Assembly (NCBI GenBank): GCA_961205875.1 | Contig: OY540812.1 | Location: 29,087,098 to 29,151,097, forward strand | Reading direction: 5' to 3' | DNA from: Sialis fuliginosa | Taxonomy: Eukaryota > Arthropoda > Insecta > Megaloptera > Sialidae | Length of the DNA: 64,000 bases | Shown here: positions 27,301-42,300 of the stretch, in pieces | How positions within the stretch are numbered: position 1 is the first letter of the stretch | Layout of the letters: each line of letters starts with the position of its first letter | Notes under the pieces: model-generated | Databases searched by the model: none | What the model was told of the DNA's origin: nothing | The model's input: the letters and a program-made list of their open reading frames with translations, nothing else | Program-made: the position numbers and the translations under genes

Positions 27301-30300
27301 TTATGATTTAAACAAAAATGATGACATGAGATTCTTATTTTTTTTATTCAAAATTTTAGCCGAATTATCATCAAAAAACCCTAATTTTTTATAACCCTGT
27401 TCCAAAGCACCAACAATAAGAAAAACTTATACACATATTCTTAAGCCCAAAAACAAGCGATTTGGTCAAACAAATTTCACAAAACAGCCTTTTTCAGATA
27501 AATCGACGCTACTATGGCAAAAAAATATATCTTAAGAGATCATTCTGAGAATCTTTTTTTAAGTGTTGAGATGAAATAAAAAATCAATACAATAGTATAA
27601 AACAGAGAGAAGACTGCAAAAATTAACAATACACCTCTGGGTTAAATTTCATTTGGTGAAAGATAACCCAGTAATTGAAAAAGTAATCAAAAGGAATCAA
27701 ATTTTGACGTTTCATTCCGATTTCTGTACAATTCCGTATTCGCTTCCAATAATTTCATTACGTTTAATTTTTGTTTATTACTTCCAAGCAGTCTGAAGAA
27801 GTTTGCAGTGCTGCCAATCCACATTGCTTTAGTTTCAGATTGAAATTTGCTATATATTTTACGTTCAGATTCCGGAATAAAACAGAATGGTATTTCATTC
27901 CGTTTGATTATTTTCTCAATTACTGGGAACCATCATTGATAACCTATAAATAGGTTATTTTTAAATATTTTTAATCAAATTTTCTATTTTTCCTTTGAAA
28001 TTAATAAAGTTTTATTTCTATCGTGCGATATTCTTTGAATAGTTACATAATTATTTTTTGGTTACAGAAATATGACATGATAAGTTAATTTTGCATGAAT
28101 TCTACATGAAAAAATATGTTGATATATAGTTTGTACTGAAAATTACAGAATTTTGCTTACTTGTACGAGTTTCATAAGATGCACTGAAACCTCGGCCACT
28201 ACTATAATATGTTGAATCACTGTAGAACTGAACATACATTAAATTAAAGGAACTTGTTATATTCATGTTCTTATTTGGTTTACAGAAATCGGCTATTTTC
28301 GATGAATTCATATCTGGACCGCCATAAACCTGAAAAGAGTTATTATAAATTATAATAATTAAACTTATTCCTAAGTAAATCAATTACATTAATAAAGATT
28401 ATCTGTTAATAAAGTGGGCTTGAAAAAAGCACCGATTTCTTACAAACTTATTTTGTCACAGAATCCTTACATGATTTTTCAAAAATTGCAGAACCCTAAC
28501 CACGGTTATATTTTATTTCCCTCCCCCAATTTGAATAAGATGTTTGTTTTTAACATATTTTATAAAACATAATAAAAAAACATACAAAAACAAAAATTCT
28601 GGTATGGTTTGTATTTATAAAATATACACAGGAAAATAAATTAAAAATTAGGTAATTGCTTTTACGATTCCAATATTCTCTGAAAATTTGGTGAATAACT
28701 GAATTCACATTTCTGATGCAACGTTTAGTTTGTTGCATTATTTAGTTTTTGTACCAGCATATTTAAAAAAGTTGAATTTGCACAGAAAAAAATAAACAGT
28801 AATAGAAAAAAAATAAACAGTAATAGGACTCAAATGAGTTGATTCGTTTATTGGAAAGATTAGGGAACATTCATAAACCATGCAACGATGTATATTAAGT
28901 TGGAAATGCCCTTATGGCAGCCTGCAAAAAAATAGTTGGAGATTTTGTAGCTTTTTTGTATCAATTTTGGACGCCTATAATGCAACGCTTTTTTCTAGAA
29001 TTTGTTGACCCCCTTCTCCCACATAATGCCATGTAGACAATAGTCTTTGACTCCCCCCACCTACCTAATGTTATATAATGCAGTATCATATATATTACAA
29101 TATGATTTTTAAACTATTTCAGTACAAAGTAAACATATTTTGTTTTTATTTGTATGAAAGAATATTATAATATAACATTCTTTCAAATGTTATATAACTT
29201 ATATAACATTTGAATATGACCTCCATACCCATGTAAAGTCATGTAGACAATATAGCCATAGCCTCTTCCCCTCTAAGAGAGTTATGTGGTTTATGGACGA
29301 TCCCTTAGTTGCAAAAGAATTAATCATTCATGAACTACACAACTCTACTAGCATTTGAGTAAAACTGTTTAAAATGATTATAATGGGTAATATGGACAGT
29401 CTGTTAAATCTTTATAGTCTGTTTCATTTAAGATTGCAGCGGTAGCTAACAAAGAAAGCATACTACGCGCTCCTGATTGGGCAAAACGTCAGGCAGATTA
29501 AATTGTAGAATGTATCCCTCATTTTACAATGTCTTTTTGTGCAATTTTTTATATGCGGTTTTCTGTGAAACGTATCTACTGTAAGGAGACCCTACTGTAC
29601 TTGTATTTATTAACTTACAGAAAGCACATCTCGATGACAATTTTTCAAACTTATATCATGCACGGTGAACATAATGCTTTTTCCTAAATCAACTTCTATA
29701 ACCCATTCACAAACTGTACCACTTGGATATGAATTAGGATAATTAGGGCTTTTTATTACACCATTTGGATGAGTTAATTTACCGCCACAACCTAAAACCA
29801 AAATTAAAATTCGTAAATTATTAACAAGTGCACAGAAAAATGACTTTCTTACCATTTAGTATCCATTCTAATCTAAATTTACTCATACTGTCAAATGTAT
29901 AGGTGACAAAGTGAATAAACACAAAATTCATACTAGAAGCTATAATATTGTCAGGTGTTTTATCGCCACAGAGTTTTATCAAAGATCTGACGAGTTTTTT
30001 CATCTTTGCCTTCACTTATTTCAAGATAATCATGAGAACACTCCATAGGTTTGTCGGTTGGTGGTTTGTAAACATATTGGTTTTTCTTATCGATTTCAAG
30101 TTCATAAAAAGTGATGTTAATCTTGTTTCCATTAGGGACACTGATAACCCACATGCAGTCTAATTTATCTAAACATTGGTTCGGGTAATTTGGACTCTCG
30201 ATTGCTCCATGGTACAGACCTTTTATTGTGTTATTACATACTGAAATATATATATATATATAAAGACGTTAATTTTTTTTATATTATTTTCGAATATTTT

Positions 30301-33300
30301 TATAGAGCGTCGGTTGCCAAAACAAATTATTAACAAATTATTGTGTAGATTCAAATTTTATTTCAGAATAATTTATCAATAAAACTCCAACACAAGAGTC
30401 AAAATATATAAACTACAGCAATGGTCCCAAAGTTTGTTTTGTTTTAATCATTTTGGCTTCCGAATGATTAATAAATCAAATATTTACCAGTCAAATATTT
30501 AATTTCAAATACTCTTTGTTTGTACAATGCAACAGATTTAAACTTGATTAGCATTTGGTTTGAATTTGATGTGATAAACAAAGGATGGTTATTATTACAA
30601 TATCTGCCTGTTGCTTTCTTGGAGTTTTTTATGACATTGTAAAACTAAAAAAGAATGAGAAAATATCAAAATAATTAAAAGTTTTTTCTATCAATTTGTT
30701 ACATTTTTGATAAAAAAAATCATTTAAAAAACATTTTGAAGCTTCAAACATAATTTATTGATTTTTTGAAAGGTGAAAAAAATTATAATATAAAAAAAAA
30801 TTTTTCAAACTTAATTTTAAATTAAATTGTATTTTGACACGTTAATAACCATATATTTCTGACACCACCAAGTGCTTTAAGTGCGGTGTCAGTCGTGTGG
30901 TATTTTTGTTGTGTGTGCTTCTTTTTTAAAATAAAGTTAGAATAAATTTCAAACAAGCTATTTAAAAGTACAATTCTTCAGCTCCAAAATATTTTTTTTC
31001 ACAGAGTTATTAGTTTTCAATACGGCGCACGCTGCCAAAGTTGTTAAAATTAGAAATTTTTCGGCATAATCTTTATTGGTCTGTAACTTTTTAAGATATG
31101 AAAGAAAATAAATTTTTTTTTTAACTATTAATTTAGTTTTGCTTTAACTCAAATTAACTTGGCGATTAATGTATTTAAGCTTAGTTTCAACTTAATAATA
31201 CTTTTTGATTTTTGTTCATAAAAATTTTCATATGAGGGAAAGCTGAAAAGTTTTCGGCCTAGGATACTATGGGTCACTGGTTGCGCAACTTTTTACAAGT
31301 ATATAGGACAAAAATCAGGTCATAGCGTAATTGTCATGATTTTTATCGTATGTACTTCTAAAGAGTTCTGCTACTAGTGACCCATAGCACAAGTAAAGTA
31401 TTTCACAGTATATTTCATTTTAAAGTTGAATAACTGTGAAACAAAATCATAGAACAGCCCTCAAATACAATCAATCAAACCTGTTTGCAATATTTTTCCA
31501 TTAACCACTTAACAGTTGAAATTTGTAAATATAAATATTGTCGCTGCAGGAAATCGTCACCAACAAGTCGAAACAAGACTGCCCCAACACTAGGGATGTT
31601 AAGGAGCTCCGTATCCGAAACCGAAACTATCGGATATCCGAAAAGATTTGACCTCCGAAACCGAAACCGTATCCGAAATAATTAAATTCTGAACTCCGAA
31701 ACCGAAACCGTAACCGAAATAATTAGATTCTAAACTCCGAAACCGAAACCGTAACCGAAATAATAAAATTCTGAACTCCGAAACCGAAACCGTATCCGAA
31801 ATAATTATTTCGGATATTATTTCGGATAGTTTCCTACTTGTTGCCCCGAGCCTTGAGACACAAACAAAACATACGAGCAGATTATAAATTTGTATTTACA
31901 GCCTGAAATTTGATTGGCGTCTCATGTACTTTTATTTGGTCTCTATTTCGTTACCACAGATGATTTTTTAAATAAATTTGCAATAATCACTTTTTTGAAA
32001 ACCTACTATACACGGTGTCTAAATACCAGGGGACAGTATGGGGATCTCGGAAACTATAAGAGATAGAGATTCGGTTAAATGATAGAAAAGTTACCTTTAA
32101 GAGAGGACAGTTCAATGGTGTATTTACATTTACATTTTAGTCCGAATTTTTCCATCGTGAATATTTCTTAAGCGACTTGAAATTTGAAAAAATGTTTCAA
32201 ATAAATGCTGTAGGGTTTAGTATTGTCTATTTAGAAATATTTTTTTAATTTTCAGAAATCTCGTAGTTTTTGAGATATGAGACTAACTTATGTTTTCTTA
32301 AATAGAAGCAATATGAAATTTTGTAATTTTTGAACAGAAGATTTTATTACCTTTTCAACGATATGCAACTTGATGTACTTACTTTTCAAAATATCTCAAA
32401 AAATGATCAAAAAGTATTTTTTATTTGTTGAATACACTGTATGATCCAAAGATGGCTATGACAATCAACAATAAGATTTAAAAACAACTGAACATTTACT
32501 TATAAGCTAACATAGCATGAATTAACTATTGTATTAATTAAAAAAATGTAATAAAATATTATCAACAAATACGTATCACAAATAATCATAAGTTACTTTT
32601 TACTATTCTTACGAACAGGTAATAATAATAATAACAATTTTTCAGTTGTTTTAAAAATCTCATTGCTGACAGCCATAGCTATCTTTGACTGGTATTATGT
32701 ATTAAAGAAATTAAAATATATTTTTTTTTCATAAATAAAAAGGCTTATTAAGTAAATAATCATTTTTTTTAAATATTGTTATCGATAGCCATAGCCATCT
32801 TTGGCTGGATTGTGTCTTAATAAATAAAATATGTCTTTTTTTATTAATACAATAGTTAATTCATGCTATGTTAGCTTATAAGTAAATGTTCAGTTGTTTT
32901 TAAATCTTATTGTTGATTGTCATAGCCATCTTTGGATCATACAGTGTATTCAATAAATAAAAAATACTTTTTGATAATTTTTTGAGATATTTTGAAAAGT
33001 AAGTACATCAAGTTGCATATCGTAATAAAATTTTCTGTTCAAAAATTACAAAATTTCATATTGCTTCTATTTAAGAAAACATAAGTTAGTCTCATATCTC
33101 AAAAACTACGAGAATTCTGAAAATTAAAAAAATATTTCTAAATAGACAATACTAAACCCTACAGCATTTATTTGAAACATTTTTTTCAAATTTCAAGTCG
33201 CTTAAGAAATATTCACGATGGAAAAATTCGGACTAAAATGGTTTTTGCCTAATATCTAGTAGGCTATGAAATTTTTGTGAAATGTAAATACACCATTGAA

Positions 33301-36300
33301 CTGTCCCCTCTTAAAGGTAACTTTTCTCTCATTTAACCGAATCTCTATCTCTTATTGTTTCCGAGATCCCCATACTGTACCCTGGTATTTAGACACCCTG
33401 TATATTAAAAATTATATAAAATTTTTAAAAATTGTAAATGAAACATCAATTTTTATATCAAGTTTATCATCATATTTCAATTTTATTAGAATTCGTGACT
33501 TCAAATTTTTATTGTTGTCACAAAAAATTATTTATATTATTTAAATCTGGAAGTTAGACAGATATCTAGAAATGTAAATTTTTATAGATTTTAAGTAAAA
33601 GGAATATACAGACAGTCTAAATCAGTTATAACGATATCGAGGAGACCAGTCATATTAAGTTGTAAAAACCGGTAACTAGGCAATTACCATATATGGGATT
33701 CAGTCGGAACTTTTATTTTGAGTCGTTAAAACCGATATGTTGTATTAAACAATATTGTTATAAACCGATTTCGACTGTATCTAATTTCAATGGAAACTAT
33801 ACTACGGGCTGAAAAATACAATTTTTTTTTTTTAATATCCGTATCCGTATCCATATCCGAAACTAAAGGGGGCAAAATATCCCTATCCGTATCCGAAACA
33901 GAAACTAAGAAAAAAAAATATCCATATCCGTATCCGAAACCGAAACCAAGAAAAAAAAATATCCTTATCCGTATCCGTAACCGATAAGTCATATCCCTAA
34001 CAACCCTACCCAACACCACTCGGACTTATCAAAGCAATACAAACTTCTTGCCCAAGTCATGCTCGGGCTAGACTGAGAACTGGTTAAATAAGAGCAGTTG
34101 ACAATTTTTTTTATAAATGTTATCATTTATCCGACTTTGATTCATCATGCTGTCCAGCTTTTTAAAAAATCAATTAAATTTAAATCAAAAAATAATGTTA
34201 AAAAGTCGACATTATGAGTGTAAATATGTGACTATTTTTATCAAAGATGTAACAAATTGAACTCTGTCTACTTTTTTATAGAAAACAAAAAACTAAAATT
34301 TTTTTAAAAGTGTATAAAACTTACTTCTATATAATTAATACTACAATAATTATCTGATTCTAACTCAATTTGAATCATTATGATTTGTATGAGAGATCCC
34401 ACGCTTGTGGATATAGACCAATCACATTCTGCACTTGGATAGTTAGGAGATACTAAATGACCTTTGGAAGATGTCAGCTTTCCCCCGCATCCCAAAGATG
34501 TCGTCCAATATATCTTGAATCCTTTGCTACTGTGGGAACCGTCCGAATAAAAATGTAAGTAAAGTTGATTTGAATGTGATGTGAACACAGGAGGAATTGT
34601 GGTTCCGCAGAACTTTCCAATTAGAGGTGAAGTTTTATAACCACCATTTCTTAAAAATTAATAAAAGTCAGCATATTTTGCAATGTTTTTCATTCCATTA
34701 CAAATACCTTATTTCCAAGAAATTGTAATTACAATTATCATTACTCTCGATATCAAACTCTGTAACATTTAATTCTATCTGGTACCTTGGTTGTACCTGA
34801 ATATTCCAAGTACAATCAAGAATATTATCTGAATACTCAGGAGATCGGATAACGCCATTCGGTGATAACATTGTACCACCACATATTTGTGATTGGTCAG
34901 AAAACGTAAAAGCAGCCGAATATGATCGTGAAGGTACATGGTTCGTAATAACAGTCATAACACGAGAAGGTGATATCATTTTAGGTGGTAAAGTAGTTCC
35001 ACAGAATCGGCCAAGTGATTGATCAGTATCGTTAGAATTTGTCGAATACATTGTCGCATTACTGTAGATTTCCTAATATTACAGTATACATTTTATTATT
35101 TAGACATTTATAGACACTTTAAATAATAACTTACCACATAATCATATGCACAATTGCGGCTCACAGCCAAGTTAAATGAGATCCACGTAAGTATGACAAC
35201 ATTACCTGGAGGTGCTATTAAAGTCCACACACACCTAATTGCATTGTCTTTAATTATACTATCTGTCACTACCTCCATACTCTTTGGAGATTCCAATATA
35301 CCATTCTCTCTTTTAATACCTCCACAGCCAATGTATATGCTTTCCCATGTTACTTCAAATCCACGGCCACTCATTGTGTTGTCAGATTCAAATACAATTG
35401 TAACATAATTGTGCGTAGAAGTTACAGGAAAAATGAATGAATGGTTTCCACAATAGCTTTTAAGAATATGTGATTCATCTGAATCTCCATCACGGACCTT
35501 GAGTTTGTATTAAAAATTTACGTAATGAATACAAAAAAGAAAATTAATTCTACAATTTTACCTGAATATAATCACCAGTATCACATTTTTTTGATTCTAT
35601 ATCCAACATAATCTCATTAAACGTTAATATTATCGCAGTGTGTTGTGGTGTCTCTATTGAATAAACACATTTAATGTCAAACGGATACGGCTTTGGATAA
35701 TCCGGTGATGTAATTTTTCCAGTTGCTCCACTGTAAGATCCTCCACAAATTGATTCGTACCAAATTTTAAAGTTGTTATTTTTTTTTTCTTTTAAGTTTT
35801 CTTTGTACATAATTAATACTTCATTACCATTCGATATGTGCGGTGTTTGAGTTTTTGTATCACAGAAACGTAAAGCCAATGGAGAATCAATTTGAGAACC
35901 TTCCCGAACTTCTAATTCAGACGCTCTTTAACAAAATATAATATTTATTATACAATATAAAACATGCACACATCAACATTTCCCAAACTGTTTTTAAATG
36001 GGTTGCAAAAAGTTTTTGAAATGTGTTTTTTCATTATATAAAAGCTTATTAAAATATTAATCACTCAAAATATTTAAATCTTGAAAAAGTATTTTAATAC
36101 TAAATACTTATATTCCGTGAAGTGAATCAGAGGCAGGGCCAAAAATTGTGCAGATACAATTTTTTTTGTGCTTAAAATGTATTCAGGGGCTAAAATTTGG
36201 GCTCTTTGATCGACCATTTTTACTAGAATTAAAGAACTTTGAATATAGCCTATTTTTCTATAAAATATTATTTATTTTTAAAATTCTTTAAATCTGATAT

Positions 36301-39300
36301 ATTATTAGTTATGTTGGGTCACAGTGCTAAAAAGTTTGGGAAGCCCTGCTCTACATTAATATAATTATTATTATCAGTTACAAACCTGCACGATGTATGT
36401 AGTGACATTTCTTCAAATATTAGTTTAACTTTAAAATCACTCGGAAGCTGAATCTGATATTCACAAACCATCTCATTACTACCAAAACCTTCAGTATTTG
36501 ACGGGTATTTAATAACACCTTTATTTGCTGTAAACATTCCTCCGCAGCCTGGAATACCTTCAACAATATCATAAGCCATCTGAAACCCTGCATTACTAGG
36601 TGAGTTAGAAGATCTAGGAATATCAGCAGAATGGAACTTGACAAACGCCTCATTTCCTGGAGTAGTATAAGGTGGTGGTTGTGATGAACGGCAGAATTTA
36701 ACCAATATAGATGAATCTCTTGGATTGTCACGAATTTCAAGATAGTCTTTATCGCCATCATCGCTGCATTTTTTTTTTGTAACCAACATCATTTTAAAGA
36801 ATGTAAACCTGATTCTCTTTCCCGGTCTGGCTTGAAGATGCCATTGACAATCTCTTTTAGGGGGGTAAGAACCAGGACTGCCTGGGGATATTAAAGATCC
36901 ATGTTTGTCGACTGATATAACCGCATCACTGACGCCGCAAATCGGAGCGATGGAATGCCAAGACAACGCAATGATTCCTTCCGGTGTGGTTTCACGATTG
37001 CGGCGTAAGTTTAACAACAAATAAAGATACTCGTGCGATGTCAACAGAGGAGATGGTGGATGATGGAATCCGCAGAAATGACCAATTAACTTAGAATGAG
37101 AATTTCTTCCATCGTACAACTTGAAATTTTAATCAAATTATTAATAATTGTTTTATTATTATTATATTTATTATTTAAACAATAAGGAACAATGCCATCT
37201 TATAAACTTGATAGACTCTAGATCAAAGAAGTTTTATGGGGCCCCACTGGACAAAATGTATATTTTTTCATATTAATAATACATATAATCAAAAGATTTG
37301 TATTTATATTAGAAAAATTTGCAGTGACATTAAGGTGGCTCCCATTTTTCAAAATGTGATTCTCGAAGGTCTTATGGTCTAATTTTATGCCAATAGATAA
37401 AAAACGAACCGTGACACATTTTGAAGTCAATCGAATAACTTTTATCTGGCGCGCAAGCTTCTCAAAATCAAAAAATGCCAAAATTTGATACTTCCACATT
37501 TTTTTATGAAATTAAATGCATTACTTCTTAGTTAAATTAGTTATAATTATTATTTTCTAAAAGTACATTGAATTACCTTTTCAACAAATGCAAATTCGAA
37601 AAAAATGATAATGTACAGGTATTCAGATGCAAATTTAAGATTTAAAAAGAGGGCATGTTCAAGGTAGAATGAAAGTGAGGAGGTGAGTTCCAAAACTCGT
37701 TCGTTCCAACTGACATTACAATATGAAATGCCAAAATTTCTTTCAAAATCCAGTGACATCTCAAGTTTTCTTTTAAATGGAATGAATGAGTTTTAGAACT
37801 CACCTCCTTAAGTATAGTAATGAAAGTAGAATTATTACCGAAAGTGAGCCTTCATTGCATTGATTGATTTCAAATTCTAGAAAAGTAACGTTTAATATGA
37901 GAGAACTATTTGTCTCGATGGTCCAACCACAACTAGTTTTACTTTGACTGACACTACTGCTGCTGCTTGGATAGCGTAAATTGCCTGTTTGATTTTTTAG
38001 GTATCCTCCGCAAGCTACATACATGAATTAAAATACATTCAACAACTATTTATAGAGTACTTTCTATTCTCTGTTTATTTATATTACCTTGTTTTTCATC
38101 CTCACATCGTATCCCTTCATAATTTGACGGACACGTACATATAAATGTTCCAAAATCAGTTGTGGTACAAGTCGCTCCATTCATACAAGGTTTACTGAGA
38201 CAAGGATCTATGATAGTGCATGATCGGCCGACAAAGTTATCTCTGCACGTGCACTTAAATCTACCAGGTGATGGTTCAGTGCATGTTTCATGAGATCCGC
38301 AGGGATTTGATTTACAAGCGCCTTCTAATGTTTTATTTGTATCAATTGCAGAACAACCGGACGGACCAAAACCTTGTCCAGTATATCCTTGTGGACAAAT
38401 ACATTTGATGTATGTTTCACTGATTGCTGCAAAAAAATAATATTAAATAAAATATTAAACAGGTAGAAAAAGGAACTGTCTCCTGATTGATACTCTGAAA
38501 CTATAAATCACACAAATTTCAGAATGATCTTGAAATGTTTGTTATATAGTCAGTAGCGTAACTACTTTGAGGCCCCTGGCTAATTTTTAAGATAGGGTTC
38601 TCGGTTATGAAAAAAATATATTATAGACTTATTTCGGATAATGATTAAAAAAAGTTTAATTTTTTGGTGGAATAGCTTTGTAGTGCTAAACGTTGGAGAA
38701 ATGACTGTTTTGCAACAGTTTGTAATAACTGCTAATGCTCCCTAAAGATTACTTATAAAATCTGCTAATTGTAAATAAAATGTATTAATTTTTATTATTT
38801 ATAAGAATAAAATTCTGAATCCCACCCCCCTTCTTGTCACATATAATCATGCTAGGAAATTCTAAACCCAAATTTCGTAAATGAATTAAAAAAATGATAT
38901 GAAGCTCCATTCAAAACCGTGAAATAATTAACCACCTGTCAGCAAAGATATTGTCAAAATAAAATCAATTAATTTAACATTGCAAGCGTAATCCCTAAAC
39001 TAGTAATAAAAGATTGAATAAAATAAATGAGACATAAATTAAAGAAAATAATATTTTCTACAATATGTATCAAATGAATTTTTTAAACGTGATTACATAA
39101 CTGGAAACGGACGTTTACTCTTGTCAGCTTTTGAATTTTTTAATTATTTTTGAAATAAGAAAAAAATATTTTACATAAAAAATGGCAACCATGTTATATT
39201 ATCTATAATAATTTATCCCTCCAACATTTATGATTTAACCAGAAATAAGTTTTTTTACATAATTAGAATCACTCACACTGTTCACTCTGAGTATTACGTA

Positions 39301-42300
39301 TAAAAAAGTCTCATGACACTCATGGTACATATTTCTTCTCTGTTATGAAAAAATGTTATTCGAAAAAATGAATTGATTATAAATTATAGATAATAATATT
39401 ACCTACAATTTTCAACTTAACCATTTTTCTCTAATTTGCAATTTTCAAAGTAATTCAAAAAATTCAAAAATCGACCTCAGTAAACATCTGTATTGGGTTG
39501 AAAGATCATTTTCAAAAATAGTAGGTTTTCTTCGCAAACAAAAATGAATCTTAAATATAAAATTTCATCCTTCTACAATTATTGTAAGAATTATTATAAT
39601 TTGTCAGACATCATGGTGAAAATAGTCAAAATGGATTATGGAAAGATCAAAATGGGTAATTCCATAAAAATCCAGATTTTGAAAAAAATTGACTTTACTA
39701 TATTTACTTTTACTATATGTATATTTCATATACTTACATAGGTATAAGAAAGTAAAAATACGGACAGTTTTTTGTAGAATGCTAGTTGTTTATAAATTTC
39801 TATCTATGAAATTAAAAAGTGCTAACTCTTTTAAAAAAGTAAATTAAGAGTTAGAAATAATATATTCTCAAATACTTTAGTAAATGTTGATAACAGTGAT
39901 ATGGATCTGTAATATGAAATATTATTTTTGACACCATTTTTGAAAGTAGATATTACTTTGTCAATCTTTAATTTGTTTAGAAAGTAAAAACAAAACAGTT
40001 GTTAAAAATGATTTAAACTTACCAGAATTATCAACGCACTGGGCAAGTTTATTACAGCCACCATTGTTAACCCTGCAAGCGCTTCTCTTAAAACTACAAA
40101 TGACTCCATCTCCATAGGATCCTGGGGGACAAGGGCCACAAACTCTAGATCCTGGAGTGTTTGTGCAAGAGACGTACGGATATACGCTACAGCCTCCGTT
40201 GTCTGACTGACACTCATTGATATCTTCACAATAGTGGCCATTGCCTGTGTACCCAACAGGACAAGGGCCGCAACGGAATGAGCCTGGTAGATTAACACAT
40301 TGTACAGGCGGATTTGTTGAACAGTATGTTGACGTGGCACATTCATCTACGTCCACTGTGCATGCTGGATGTCCGCCAGTTGTCTTCCATCCCTTTAAGA
40401 ATGTGTATAGTCTGTTCCATTTAAAATTGCAGCGGTAGCTAACATAAGAAGCATAATACACGCTCCTGATTGGGCAAAACGTCAGGTAGGATTCACAATA
40501 ACACAATTTTCACTGACGCAACACACCTACTAATTCATGTTGACTTGGAAACAAATGCAATTAAATTCAAATTGTCAGATTAGTTATTCTAAAAATGTGT
40601 ATTATATTATAAGTTCGATGAATACCCGAGTTCTGTTATACATGTGCTTGGCAACAACTGGTGTCTAGTAGATTAGTGAACATATAAAACGCGTAAATGG
40701 AGGGATTACTGTATAACTATATAGATATTTACCTGTTCGCAGATACAGGTATATCCATATATGTTATTTTGTGGTTCACAAACACCGTGGCCACAAAGTT
40801 CCTGAGGGTTTCCAGTTGTACAGTTGGCAGTCCGTTGTATGCAGTGAAGACCACCCCAACCAGTTGGACATGTACATCTAATAATAATTCATAAAACAAT
40901 ATTTAAAAACTTTGGTTAATACGGAGAGTCTGGGGGTCCTCTGTCAAAAACTCTGAAAATCACGTGTTGATGTGTTAGAATAGAGTAGAGTATGTTGTAT
41001 CTATGTTAATATATTATTTAGTGCAATTAATAAACCTAACCTAACCCTACCTGAAAAAGAACCAAATCTACCTGGACTAATCTAACTTAAACTAAATAAT
41101 TAAATATAACACAGCTAAACGTGGCCAGTCGTTTTATAAAATGCGTGATTTATAAAAGTTGTTAACACTGATCTAGTCACGCATGCGCGTCAACCCTATT
41201 CTGAATAACTATATACGGGATTTTTCACAAATCTGACAGAGGACCCTCAGACTCTCCGTATTAGCCAAAACTTTTATTTTTTATGGATAGAATAAATGTT
41301 TAATATATTTGATTTGTGACTACTAGGGTTTGCAATCCCGCAATCCCGCGGGATCCCGCACGTTTTGGAGATCTGCGGAATTTTTTGAACATTGAATTTG
41401 TAGGTCGCGTGCGTTTTGAATACTTGTAAAGTGTAAATATGAATAAAAAAAGGTAACAATTTTGAAAAAAAAAAATTAAGGTTGAGATGACTGAATATGA
41501 AACTAGTGAAGTAAATTATATAACATTATCATAAAAAGTAAAATCCAATTTTTATGATAATTTTTAAATAAACATTTCTTAAAATTTATTGGATTTATGA
41601 ATTGAGCACTTACAAAATATTCCCCTGAGAAATTTTAAAAAAAAATTGTTTTCAACGAGATATTCACGCGAAAGTAAAAAAGTAATTTTTCCCATGTTAA
41701 TCAAATGGGAAAAAGACTCGGTTTGCGCCGTCCACAGGTTTGATCTATTGGATGAAATTTTGGGACAATTAACTTTTGATCCAAATATAAAACATAGGCC
41801 TGCGGGAAACAAGGGCTAATTTATACCCAACGAAGGAGTTAAAAAAATTGAAATGGATAATTGAAACTATCTAACTATATATCTAACCTAACATATTAGA
41901 CAACCTCCTATTTACAGGTGTATTTTATGGATTTTACATCGGTCTATACAGTATGAGTTACGTTTACGTATCATATGTTACCACTATGAAAATATTTTTC
42001 ATGTTAATTGTCATGTTAACTAAATAATAGTAACTTTAAGTATGAATAACAAAATTTTTGGAAAAACTGCGGGATCCCGCGGGATTTGAGGATTTCCCGC
42101 AAAATTCCCGTGGGAAAAAAAAGTCTGCGGGATTGCAAACCCTAGTGACTACTTTTACTTCAAATATTAATTTACTTGATTGAATTAAAAATTATGAACA
42201 CTACTGCAACAATTTTAATGGGACTTTCACTGTTTGAAAACCTAAGACCCTAGAATGAGTTTAAACTAAATTAAAGAAAATTTACAATCAATATTTTTTT

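Noticed and set aside
33726..34019. 97-residue frame with repeated Arg-Ile-Arg and Gly-Tyr
   Set aside because: It is a translation of the CCGAAAC/TATCCG minisatellite in the hAT-like element.
36420..36761. 113-residue minus-strand frame overlapping cubilin
   Set aside because: It is an alternative frame of exon w8, which codes CUB2 and CUB3 in the correct phase.
40002..40346. 114-residue minus-strand frame overlapping the EGF exon
   Set aside because: It is an out-of-frame reading of exon w5. The EGF cysteine pattern is only in the other frame.
41034..41050. CCTAACCTAACCC run that resembles insect telomere repeats
   Set aside because: It has only two to three imperfect units inside a MITE, not a telomeric array.
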